64,000 bases of DNA. It comes from Brevipalpus yothersi (Eukaryota > Arthropoda > Arachnida > Trombidiformes > Tenuipalpidae). Positions 10,590 through 22,700 of this stretch are shown in pieces; within the stretch, counting starts at the first letter, position 1, and every line of letters begins with the position of its first letter. The stretch spans positions 25,938-89,937 of the forward strand of contig QZCP01000169.1 of NCBI GenBank assembly GCA_003956705.1, read 5' to 3'. The notes beneath the pieces are model-generated. The model was not told the DNA's origin, made no database searches, and saw only the letters and a list, made by a program, of their open reading frames with translations. Made by a program: the position numbers and the translations under genes.

Positions 10590-13500
10590 TAAGTTAATAT
10601 CTGATTACCTTGAGAGGGAATTATTTTTTGCTCTCTCATTTTGAAAAGCTTGATTTCTGAGGTCACTATTTTTCATGGTCAATCGTAAGTGTCTAAAAAG
10701 TTGACTGTCATTAGCTTTGTTGATGATTTAAAGAGAAAGAAAGAGAGAGAAATAGGAGGAGAGAGAGGAAGAGAGGAAGAGAGAGAAGATGATGAAGAAG
10801 AAGAGAGGTCAAATTGATTTCTTCCTCATCTAATCTTGTTTTATCGGTAGTGAGAGGGTTATTTAATTTCCTGATTTTTTTCGGAAGCATGTTGTCTGGA
10901 TCATCATCATGTCTGACCTTGCTGAATCAGTGAGATGGAGAGAGAGAAACTTTTCATCTTCATCTAATTTTTAACACTCTTCCTCATCAACATGTAGATT
11001 TGAATTTATCGATCGAATGGATTTAAGATGAGATTTTTTGGGGTTTTATAACTGAATTCAGGAATTACCTTTCGCTAGATGATATTACACTCTCTCGTTC
11101 TGGGCATACCACACATACACATAGTTTTTGGGAGAAAAAATTCTCAAACCCTATCCTCAGGCAATCATAGTTGAATGAATCGAGTTGAATGAGTATCACG
11201 TATAAGTGCAATTTATGTATCATCATCATAATACACTTCTTGGAGCCATTATTCTTAGCCTCACACATAGCATGCACAATCAATTGCCAGTCAATGACCA
11301 ACCTATGAAAACAAACGAGTTTTTCGATTATCATTTCTCAAGCCAATGATCTGTTGATTCTAGACATTATTTCTAAATTATCATGTATGTAGTCATCAAT
11401 CGATTTTCTCTCTCTATCTGGCCCATGATGATCAATTTCAAGTTGATGATTCTTTTCTCACTTGTTTCTCAGTCAGCTGTTGATCTCTGAGATTTCCAAT
11501 TTCTGGAACTTTCAATCATTCCAATAATTTGATTTTTTTTCAGTCAATTTTCTTTCCTTGAACAAAGATTTTCCCCATAAATTTCATTTGATTAATATCC
11601 GAATGGATACAGTTCAGAAGTGGCTTCTCCTTTTGATCAAATGACCGCCGTTTGATATCAATTTATATTCAAATTGTCCAAATTTCCCTCATCAGTTAAC
11701 CCTTTGAATGGAACTATGGAAGGAAGAATTTTCCCATGTCGCTTTTCTGAATGATGAAGTGACATATTTAAGTGTTGCTTCTATTATCTTTCAGCATAAC
11801 AAGTTTCTCTTCCATCTCATTATGCAATCATTTCACTCTATTATGAGTTAGATTTATTCTCTTTTTCGGCACGTTCTTTTAAACTTTTTCTCTGATATCA
11901 TGTTGGAAAAGATTACATGCTGTGTACTGTCTTGGTGGTTGACTGGTTACTCTGTAGAAAAGCCCTCGAATCACGCCATTCTAGTCACAACATGGAAGAA
12001 TTCAGGGTCTCTCGATGAAGCCATAAGATTTTTGATATTCACATCACTTGGCTGGATATGCTTTTCTAGTAAAAATCGATTAGTTGTTGAGAATTTGTTA
12101 GATTTTTAATGTCGCTTTCCAATATTCAAAAAGAACAACTCATGGCCAGACCTCTTGGCTTTTTCCTTTTCTAGTGATTTGTTCAACTGGTTGAAACATT
12201 TAAAGTTATCTTTTTCGAGATTATTTCCCTTCCATGAGCGAGAGGAAAGCTCTTCAAGATTTTAGTTTGATTTTCTAAATATTAAAGAGAACTTATGATT
12301 CTGGACCGGCATTTCGAAACTCTGGCTTGTTGATAACTGTTGATATTATCTGAGTGGTAAAATCAAAAAATTCTCCTTTTGACGGCAACAGAATGAATTT
12401 TTCCCCAATCATTTTAATTGAATCAAGGTTTAGCAATCAATTTTGATATAACAGGTTCATTGGTAAATCAAGTTGTACACAATAGGGGGAAACTATTGTT
12501 ATTACTTCGATCAATATACAGGTAGGACCTTTGAGGGTAGATAATAACAATAAACCAGGAAATAAAGTTTCCTCTGATGCTCTTGACCAAGTTTTAACAT
12601 TATAATTCGATTTCAAAGCTATTTTGTCCTCCAATTATAGCTGAATAAATTTCTTGGATTAGTCTTTTTCTCAGCCAAGAGAAGTCTTATATCCAGGAAG
12701 TTATCAATAAATTTAGATATTCTCATGAGGGAATGGAATCTATCGTAATTATTTCTAGTGTTGTGATGGTAGAGTGAGGAGAAATGAATTTTAGTCTTCT
12801 CAATGTCCAAATTAATCGAATGATCATGTCTGGTCAATGAGCTCAAGAAGCATGTAAGCCAATGTTCAGAAACCAATTTTATATCAGCTCATGCTGATTC
12901 TTAGCACAATGTATGTGCTGAATACTAATAAGTTTCACAGGCTCAACCAATTCGTTTTACATCCACATCATGAGCCACACTTCTTAGCCTCTTCCTTTGT
13001 GAGTGTAGTGTAGTTCATTTCCTAGTATACCTCAAAGTTTTTGGGTAAATCCCTGACCTAGTTCCTGAATTCGGACCAGAGAGAGCCCCATCCTGGGTAG
13101 AACATAATTCATCCAGGCTATTATGTTCTCTATCCCTCTCTTCTCAGAATTCTCTCCACCCTTTTGTGAAGAGCATTATTTTCTCAACGTGAAGTGGAAA
13201 CCTTGAAGTTGGAGTATTTCTCCATGGCTATAAACATCCGATACATGGCCGTGTATTCTCGACAAGTTTTTTCTTACCAAAGTTACTCAAAATGAGCCAT
13301 GAAACGAAATGCAAATAATATTTACCTAAGTTCAAGCACATTTTAGCCTTATAAAGAAAGAAAGGAAGAGAGAAAGAGTATTCCTTGCCGACAGGAAGGC
13401 CTTGCTTCGGATCTTATTGCACAATTTGATCTTGATGGAGAAAGCGTGTTTCTTACCCAAGAATAAATTCAAATTATGGATAAAAAAATTCAATCAAGCA

Positions 13501-13777
13501 TATCAAATTTCTAGACGATTGTTTTGCACGAGTTCATAAGATTTCATCGCACTCTGATAACATTGTTTCTATATGATCATGCATAATTCAACTGAATCGT
13601 GCTGTCTTTTGATTGATTGAATTCAACAATAAAGCTTGTCGAGTACTGTTGGAGATGAATTCTAATTTTTGCTGGATGAGATGCATGTGTAATATTATGT
13701 TTGAGAGATCGATTCACTCACATAGGTTCAGACAGAGAAAAACAATTAATCTATCAGAAATCTGACCATTTGATCTC
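10590..13777. other. Noncoding stretch
   Basis: AT-rich DNA with a GA-rich patch at about 10735-10805. Short ORFs occur on both strands without splice context or recognisable protein sequence. If the exon at 10369 belongs with the SKICH gene, this is its intron; otherwise it is intergenic. Confidence 0.4.
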
Positions 13778-14560
13778 ATGGCCTCATCAAATATTCTAGC
13801 ACTCTTGAAACCACTGATGAGTAATCCAAATTTTTTCATTTCTCCCCAAAAAGGTTTACATTACTTATCAACCCGCAAACCGACATCATCTACAGCTGCC
13901 CAAAACAAACGGCTCAGATGGATTGAGAAGCAGCAAAAATTGGCCGATCAATATTCATCTTCTCTTACACCGGAAACACCCGAGATTGACCGATGTCCAT
14001 CTTCACTTTCCAGTATCAGACCTTTGGAATCAACCGAAGAAATGGATGATTTGGACACCGAAAGACGTCTACCTGATTTACCTGGAGATTTAAATTCTCT
14101 TTCAACATATTGTTACCATGAATGGGATGAAGTTTTCAGCGAGGACGTTATATTTATTGATGTTGCACCCAAATATTCTCTCGATTCAGATATTTCATGT
14201 AAATTTATCATCAATCATCCGAAAGAGCTCCATTCGGGCGATAGAATATCAATCAATCAATACGCTGATGATTGTGATGGCAGTTGGATTTATGAACGAT
14301 GTTTAGTGTATCATCCAATGTCTCGAACAGCCGCTCGCCTTAAGCGTCGATCTGTTTTAGAGCTTACATTTTCCAGGTCAGCTTTATCTTCAGTATCACC
14401 GATTGATAAGCAGAGAAAATATCGTTTCGAATATATCAGCTGTGTGGATGATAAGGTACTCGGTTGTAGCGATATGTTTTGTTTCATTGATACAAGTACC
14501 GGCAGTCTTGATTGTCAATCAGAATCTGATGAGGATGGTTTTATCCTGGTTAAACCATGA
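13778..14560 (+). CDS. Short SKICH-domain protein, CALCOCO/TAX1BP1-like head with C-terminal LIR-like motif
   Basis: The 260-residue ORF is continuous. Residues about 118-237 look like a SKICH domain: VIFIDVAPKYSLDSDISCKF opens it, as VIF..V...Y......C.Y opens the TAX1BP1/NDP52 domain. KYRFEYISCVDDKVLG then SDMFCF closes it, as YQFCYV....VRGAS..FQF does in those receptors. Directly after comes ESDEDGFILVKP at the C terminus, where NDP52 and TAX1BP1 carry the LVV non-canonical LC3-binding motif; F254-I-L-V257 after four acidic residues also fits a canonical LIR. The coiled coil and zinc fingers of full-length receptors are absent. Residues 1-110 are polar and probably disordered. An in-frame stop lies 13 bases before the ATG, which fixes this start unless an upstream exon joins within the ORF. 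Domain call is by eye; a role in selective autophagy is inference. Confidence 0.72.
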   Translation: MASSNILALLKPLMSNPNFFISPQKGLHYLSTRKPTSSTAAQNKRLRWIEKQQKLADQYSSSLTPETPEIDRCPSSLSSIRPLESTEEMDDLDTERRLPDLPGDLNSLSTYCYHEWDEVFSEDVIFIDVAPKYSLDSDISCKFIINHPKELHSGDRISINQYADDCDGSWIYERCLVYHPMSRTAARLKRRSVLELTFSRSALSSVSPIDKQRKYRFEYISCVDDKVLGCSDMFCFIDTSTGSLDCQSESDEDGFILVKP

Positions 14561-14886
14561 ATGATTGTCAAGCTTCGATTTGCACCTCAAGTAATGCTGA
14601 TGTCACCGCTTATATTGTAAAATGTAACAAATTGTTCATTGATCAGGCTTTGTCATTAATAATCATCATTGTAACGCATTTCAGTTTAAAAGAATAAGTA
14701 TTCATCAAAATCGCTTAATATTTAACTTTGATTAGACCAGAGTCGAATTTTAATGCCAGTTGATTGTAAAGCAAATCTTTAGCTTTGATTGTATGTTGAA
14801 AGAAAATATTCGAAATTATAAAATTAATTTTCCCTCTCTCAAAGAATGCTTCTTTTCAATTTTCATAACGGTTTTCACTCGATATG

Positions 14887-14892
14887 AATAAA
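14887..14892 (+). terminator. Candidate poly(A) signal of SKICH gene
   Basis: AATAAA about 330 bp after the stop codon. In AT-rich DNA this may be chance. Confidence 0.25.
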
Positions 14893-15642
14893 TTCCGTCA
14901 AAAAAGACGGAGATTCGATTTTGCGAAATTCAACCTTTTACAAGTGCTTAGAACATTTTTCTTTTCAAAAAAAAATCAGAAGCAATAAGTTCAGAACTTA
15001 TCATGATCGAATACAGAACCGTAAGAACGCGCCACTTGCATCAGTCTCATGGAATTTCATCATGACATTTCATTTACTGTTTCTCTCGCTCCTTTTCTCC
15101 TCTGAAATAATCTCTTCAATTAAGCATCACAAGCTCCCAGAAAAAGGTGAATCCAACAAAATGTGAACAGTTTCCCGAAGAGACATCGAAACGATTATCC
15201 TTCCAAAATCCACAGAACTTCGTACTTACTTCATTACGTAACCAGTTGCACCATGCTTCATGTTACCAAGGCGCATTGCATAATGAATGTTTTCATTTTT
15301 GATGTTTGTTTAGATTGTTGCGCATGCTTTTGTCAGCTGATCAGAATGAAAAAAGGTTCCTCTTGAAAGCAACCAGTTCACTTGTATATCTTTCTCTTTC
15401 TCTTCCTCTTTCTTTTCAGATCGATAAAATTTTCTCTCTCTCTCTCCTCTTATCATTCGATCATGTTCATGACGATTCTTGTTCACCAAATTACCATGTA
15501 ATCATTCGAATATATATACATTTTTTTTCCATACATTCTCGGTGTCGAACTTGTGTGTGTGCACATTGCATCTGCACCATTCACAATCATCGAAATTATG
15601 TGTTTAGGAACATTCATTCATTTGGCAAGTGAGAAGAAAGTG

Positions 15643-15646
<4 letters not shown>

Positions 15647-15695
<49 letters not shown>
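15647..15695. repeat. (GA)n microsatellite
   Basis: A pure GA run of about 49 bp, followed within 60 bp by a CT run, so the two could form a hairpin. Confidence 0.95.
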
Positions 15696-15698
<3 letters not shown>

Positions 15699-16735
15699 AA
15701 AGAGAGTAAAGAGAGTAAAGAGAGAGAGAGCGAGTGAGACATACTGTATCTCTCTCTCTCTCTCTTTAGGACTCGAATTTTCAATTCTCATCCTCATCAC
15801 TTGTACTCGTACTTGTATTGATCGACTCTTGTGTGTACATTTTATCGTGTCTGGTGTGTGTGTATATGTTTATATACACATTCACATTGGACAAGTGAAT
15901 TAGTTTTCTTTTGGTGAAGGTTTTCTCTGTCTCTACTGCTAATATTTCTTCGATCAGCCATGATCATAATGTTTTAACTTCGAGCTTTTTTCCTCTTTCT
16001 CTCTCTCTTTCTCACACCGAGAAGTTCTGTAAATATATATAAATACATATATATGTATACACATTTGTACACGTTGCTCAATCAGACTTATTCTCGAAAT
16101 TCATCTCAATGTGAATTGTAATCCATCTTGAAGTGGTAGGAAAAATATTTCAAGAAGCAGCGATAAAACAATATTTTGGTTCCTTGATCTCTATCATCAT
16201 CAAATTATCTATTGTTGGGGAGTCACTTTTTTTTCGACTATCTTCTCCTCTCTTTCTTCTTCTTCTTCTTCTTTTTCTTCTTCCTGTTTGTCATCTTCCA
16301 CTCAACTGTAATTATCAGCTCATCATCACCAGCCACCAGCCACCACCACCACAATAATAATAACAATATTGTGAGTGTATGTATGTCTATTTCTCTATCT
16401 TAACTCTTAACTATCGGTGATTCGAAGAAGAAGTTGTTCACACAAAAAAAACGTCTCTCAACCAATTCATCCTGCTCGTTACCAAGTGATATCAAAAGTT
16501 ATATCAACCAGGAAGACTTGACAATTTCTCATCTGTCATCATCTGTTCGGTGTCAACCAGTTTTTATTTCACTATCTCTTGCTCTTTGTATCATTATTAT
16601 CATTACTATTATTATTATTTTTATTGTTGTTGTCGTTGTTGTTGTCATCGTCACTGGCTTAACTTGATTGAAGGCAAGCTCAATTCTCTGGAGGCAAAAA
16701 CCCCGATTCCCGATTGATTGATTGATTGTTTCATC

Positions 16736-19700
16736 ATGCCATTCATTGGAAAAGATTGGAGATCCCCTGGTGAACAGTGGGTCAAAACCCATAAAGGCTC
16801 ATGGGAACGTTTAAAATTACTCGAAACAAATCGATTTTTTGCACGAAACAGACTATGTGATCAGTAAGTATTGCACTTTACGATAACAATGTTTATTTCA
16901 AGTAGTAACAATGTCCAACCGAGATGGACACCATTTTTATCATTCAATAGAGCTATTCGTTATCAGAAATCGCTCAAAGTCTTGCCTCTCTGTTCATTAT
17001 CAAATCGTTGCTTCATTCTTAGTTATAATTTTAACAAGAGCTCAAAACATTTCCAATCAGCTGTTGAGATTGTAAACACAAACACAATTCAATCAGAGGG
17101 AGAGAGACCGAGTGAGAAAGAGAAGAGAAAATCTACATCATTTGTAATGTCTCCGTTTCGAACGATAGAAATTTATCCGAACCATTGACTAATTGCCAAC
17201 ATTATTTCTATGGAATGCTAACTTCGCACATTTCTCTGTGAATGTGTGTGTATGAGCTCACTTTGATAACCCGAAATGATCCTCGTTCTCCTAGGCTTTC
17301 TACTAGGAAGGAAGGAAAATTGAACGTTTCCATCATTTGTGTTTATAGTGGCATTTTCACAGCAAAGAATTTCACACGCATAAAAACTACTCAACTCTTT
17401 CTGATTGCACCTCTGATGACATATCGTTAGTGTTAACAATCTTACGCAATGGTGTCCTCTTCATTAAGTTCCGAAAAAAGATTATCACCTCTACTCTAAT
17501 CATTCAGAGCAATTCGAGTGTAGTCAATTTAGAATTTGTTCATCGAAGAGAAACATTTCACTCTTGTTGGACAACAACAATCTAATGTGAATAGTGACTT
17601 ACGATGACGGTGACTCTCAGTTAGTGTGATGATTAAGAAACTGATGCCATTCTTGCCGCAATCTGAAGCCAAATATAATTCTTGCATCAGAGAAAATTAG
17701 ACTATGTTGTGATCTTGTGATGATTCGAAAAGTTCTAAAATAGATATGATTTTTACTCTTGATGATTGTAAAATTTTGATCTGACATGTTACTGATCATA
17801 CTTTAGGATAATTATATCGAATTGTTACTACAAATTATTTGTATTTCAACCTCGAAATTGGTAGAATGTTTGTGAGCAAAATGACAAGCAAACTTATCAC
17901 AGTTTTGTTTCTATCGAGACAGTGCCATACTTGACAAGAGAAATTTGTTTATCAGAAAAAAAACAGTTTCTCAAATTATTCTCCCAAGAAGAAAATCGAC
18001 TTAAAATTAGAAAATTATGTCCTCAAGAATACCTGATCACAGAATCACACTTTTTCTCCATCTTTTTGAAAATCGAATGGCATCGATTTGTGGATTTTGT
18101 TGATGAGATTGGATGAGATGAAGAGAGATGAGTTGCTATCAAGCCATCTGGATTGATCTAGCCATGTATGAAAAGAAAATTTGACCAGTAACATGTATTA
18201 TTTTTACGATTTTAGGACTCTCTTGTACTCACTTTTATTGTTCTGATTTTATTCCATTCTTTTCGACCTTCTCTCTATTTTCAGTGTTAACAGTTTGCCT
18301 CAAAAAATCATAAGAAAAGGAAATCAAATTTCGACCATTGAGTGACCATCAAGGTTGATTGAGTGCCACTTTTATCTCCATCTCAATCTCCATCTCTCAC
18401 TCCCACTCATCATTCCTCTCTTTCTTTCTCTCTCTTTTTCTCATTCTTTTTGAGATCATTGACTTTGAACCTTGATGATGATGTTGTTGTTGTTCAATTC
18501 TATTCCTCCAGATACCGAACACACTTGACCAACACATGAGCCACTCAAGCGTAGCATACATCTTCATGACAGTTACTCTCTCTCCTAAATCCTCAATCCT
18601 AAATCTTGAATCTTGTATCATGAATCTTGAAAAGAGCAGATCTTTTTTGTCGTTAATCTAATTTTCTTATTTCTGACCTGGCAACGAATTCAGTTTACCT
18701 CGAATGTCGGAAATCACCTCTACACCATGTTTTACGAACATACCAAATCACATTCATATAATTTTGAATGTCTGTACCAGATTGTCTGATGATTATGGTG
18801 ATCGTGGATTTGATTACTCTTTCTCTCTCTCACTTTCCCTTGCCAATCAGTTAAACAAAAATTTGAACCTGAAGCAAATTGAAAGTGATATTTATTGAGT
18901 GTAATTAAGCAGTTGATCCAGTTCCGGAATTCATTGGCTCCAGTTATTCTCTCTCTCTTTTTTCTTCCATCTACTTTCATTCTCATCTATGCAAACACAT
19001 TCATACACATACGAATACTTGATGATAATCTCTTGATTTTATCCACCTGATTCCTATTCATTTTCGATTCCGGCTTATGGGTAAAGTTTTGCACTGTGCA
19101 CTCAACAAAATATATAAATATATAAATATATATGTTTGCGTTTGTGTGCATTCGTGATGCGGAAATTTTATTCATTCTTTTTCTATGCATTTGATCATGT
19201 CCTGGACGAATCAGGCCACTTAATGGAGCACAAAATCAAACGGATCGTTACACTCACAATTGAGAAGAATCTCAATTCTACCTCTTCTAGCGTACTTTTG
19301 AAAACCAATCAACATTGGAATGATGATCATCAAAAAGAGGAATAAAGAGAGCAATCTTAACTCTCTCTCTCTTCCCATCTGATGAACTATCTGTTCAACT
19401 CTCAAAATAGTCTTCAGGCTATTAAATGCCTTGATCTAGCCATTGTTTCTCAATTAGCCTTGTTTTCTTCTTTTCTTTTCCTTTTTTCGATCAAATCAGC
19501 AAAATCATTCAATGCATGGCATATGATTGTAATTTCAAGCTAGTCTGAGATACCGCTTCTTAGCATGCTTTCCTGTTGTTATTATTTATATTATTACTAT
19601 ATCCTCTGTGACAATGACTTGGCTGAGTTCTATTGTCACCATCGAATAGTGTTTACAGTTGATGATTACAAGAGAGGGGAGAAGAAGAGATAGAAGAAGA

Positions 19701-22700
19701 TGAAAGCTGTTGTTGATGTTGATGTTAGTGTAGCCATGCTTTACCCATCATGATGATCGAGCGGAAAGCTGAAATAAGTGTTTTATCACTTTTGATAGAG
19801 ACACTCTGAAGTGAGATGAATGGACTTCGAAGAACGATCCATCAAGTGTGGGCAACTTCCCTGTGAGGGAGGAAATAAGGGAAGCATCTTAAAAAAGAGA
19901 AGATGAGAAGAATTTCAATATATCGACAATGAACTCTACCAGTTATTCCTCCTTGTATACTTAGAATCTCATTTGCATACTACAATGTTCCATCAGCCAG
20001 TCAAAGTTCATGATTATTCCAAAAATATCTTTTTTTTTGGTCTCTCTCCCTACACGTTTTTGCAGTCCATAATCTGATACTGGACACTTTTGACGTTTTT
20101 AGTGCGCTCTCAAGCTACTACTGAATGAAGATGAGGAAAAAAATAGAATAAGATCAGAGCAAAGACCAATACCAGTAGATCATCACCCTGTATGAATGTT
20201 ATTGTTCTGACTGGAACTTTTGGTGAATGGTGAAAAAAGTTTATCTGATCTGAATGTCGTATATCTTTTTCTGAGAATTTTCTNNNNNNNNNNNNNNNNN
20301 NNNNNNNNNNNNNNNNNNNNNNNNNNNNNNNNNNNNNNNNNNNNNNNNNNNNNNNNNNNNNNNNNNNNNNNNNNNNNNNNNNNNNNNNNNNNNNNNNNNN
20401 NNNNNNNNNNNNNNNNNNNNNNNNNNNNNNNNNNNNNNNNNNNNNNNNNNNNNNNNNNNNNNNNNNNNNNNNNNNNNNNNNNNNNNNNNNNNNNNNNNNN
20501 NNNNNNNNNNNNNNNNNNNNNNNNNNNNNNNNNNNNNNNNNNNNNNNNNNNNNNNNNNNNNNNNNNNNNNNNNNNNNNNNNNNNNNNNNNNNNNNNNNNN
20601 NNNNNNNNNNNNNNNNNNNNNNNNNNNNNNNNNNNNNNNNNNNNNNNNNNNNNNNNNNNNNNNNNNNNNNNNNNNNNNNNNNNNNNNNNNNNNNNNNNNN
20701 NNNNNNNNNNNNNNNNNNNNNNNNNNNNNNNNNNNNNNNNNNNNNNNNNNNNNNNNNNNNNNNNNNNNNNNNNNNNNNNNNNNNNNNNNNNNNNNNNNNN
20801 NNNNNNNNNNNNNNNNNNNNNNNNNNNNNNNNNNNNNNNNNNNNNNNNNNNNNNNNNNNNNNTCTCTCTCTCTCTCTTCCATCTCGTGGTCTATGCGTGT
20901 GAAGTCATTCTTGATTCCAGAAACCAGAAACTTGTGTCATCTTCTTTTTTCTTTTTCCAAAGAAAAACACTCAAGACTCACCATCCAATGATGCTGGTTA
21001 AGAAATAGAAAAGAGAACAAGAAAATGAATATGTTCACATGATGAAGATGTAGAGCTGATATTGAGACGTAGAAGATGTGCTCTTTTGCTTCCAAGCGAA
21101 ACAAGCAAGAGAGAGAGAGAAAGTGAAAATTTGGAACCAGATAAAGCCAAACTGTTTTTTTCACCACTCTCTTCCAATGTTCAGGCATCTGATACAAAAT
21201 TTTGGCAAAACTTTTGACTCTTGAGGTCATGATCGACGATTTGATGCTTCAAAAACATGTGTGCAATAGAAAGAGAAAGAGAGATAGAGAGTGAAAAAAA
21301 GCCATTAGGTGAGGCTATTTGCGTTCATCATGTTCGTCACGAGACGAGTCATCAGCATCCTTGATGAGGATTGAGGATGACAGAGAAGGGAAGACAAAAG
21401 AGCGATATTCAAGAGGAGAGGGATTTGCTCAAGAAAAAGCATCTTAGAAACAGAGATCCAGAGAGAGTGAACTTAGAGTTTCTTGTTTGATGTTTCCGGG
21501 AGAAAAAATTATTTCCATGATCTTGTCATTCATTTTGACATTTTTTCTCTCTCCCTCTATTTTCTATCTCAACAGAAGTGGTTTCCACAGTTCAGGAGAT
21601 TCTACTTCCGGCGAAAGTGATTCGGACAACGAAAGCGCTGGAAGCAATGATGATTGCCGTAAATTTATTGAAAGGTTGGTTCACTTCTCATAATATAAAC
21701 ATGGAAGCTGTTGTTCAAATAGGAAGAAGCATTTTCAATTAAGCACGAAATGAGCAAAAATTTGCAATGCAATACATCAATATAGACATGGAATTCTAAG
21801 ATTTTTCACCGCAAAATCATATTAAACTAAAACCTCTTCCATTTAAGGCATCGATGTGTAACATATAACCTTCATTAATTGATCAAATCTTGTCTTTTCG
21901 AATGGCAGCAATCGAAATGGTCGCGGAATGGACATGACATCTCGATCATCACATTCAGCATCTCCTCCTTCATCGGTGTCCTCTTCTGCTTCCTCATCTC
22001 CACAAGAAAGTTATTCCATCGATCAGATGACCAATGTGAATGATCCTGAATCTTGTAAACGTTCACAATCAGGTCAATCCGATGCTCTCTATGCTTGGCA
22101 TCCGCCCTACTGTCATATCACTCTAAAATCTACCAAAGAGGTTGCTGGTTTCAATACGATCAGTGAAGCATTCTATAGGCTGGATTTTTGTAACGCAATA
22201 CAAGATATTAGAAGATTTAATTATATTTGTAAATTACTTCATCTGCTGATCACACAAAATCTCACATCACTGAGTGGTTGTGCAACCAAAGTTCTGTTCA
22301 CATTGTTGGAACAAATCGCATTGCAGGGTATGCATACGTTCACTATATATTTATATATATATATGTACATTTATTTCACTTCTGGATATTTTCCAAAACT
22401 TTTCCAAACTTCTCTCTCTCTCTCTTCCAAAACCTCTGTCCTACTATCAACATTCTCTCTCCTCTTCCAATCATCCATCCAACTTCTTCTCCATCCACTT
22501 GTTGATCATTTGCTTTCACATAAGGTAACAACAGTAACAACAACCCAAGCACATGGTTGCTTAATGCATCCTGATTATTTTGTCAGAAAATTGAAGCACA
22601 AAAATTTTCCTTTCCTCTTTCTCTCTTTGCTGCCTGGAGACAGAAACAAACTTTTTAAGTGAAAAATATCTATTGGAATATTTTCAATTATGAACTTATA

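Larger units (their letters stand above)
14561..16735. other. Intergenic stretch between SKICH and FBXO genes
   Basis: It holds a candidate poly(A) signal AATAAA at 14887-14892, a (GA)n tract at 15647-15695 followed by opposite-phase CT runs, and the presumed 5' UTR and promoter of the FBXO gene. TTC and ATT runs lie at about 16255-16285 and 16595-16625. No coding exon is recognised. Confidence 0.5.
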
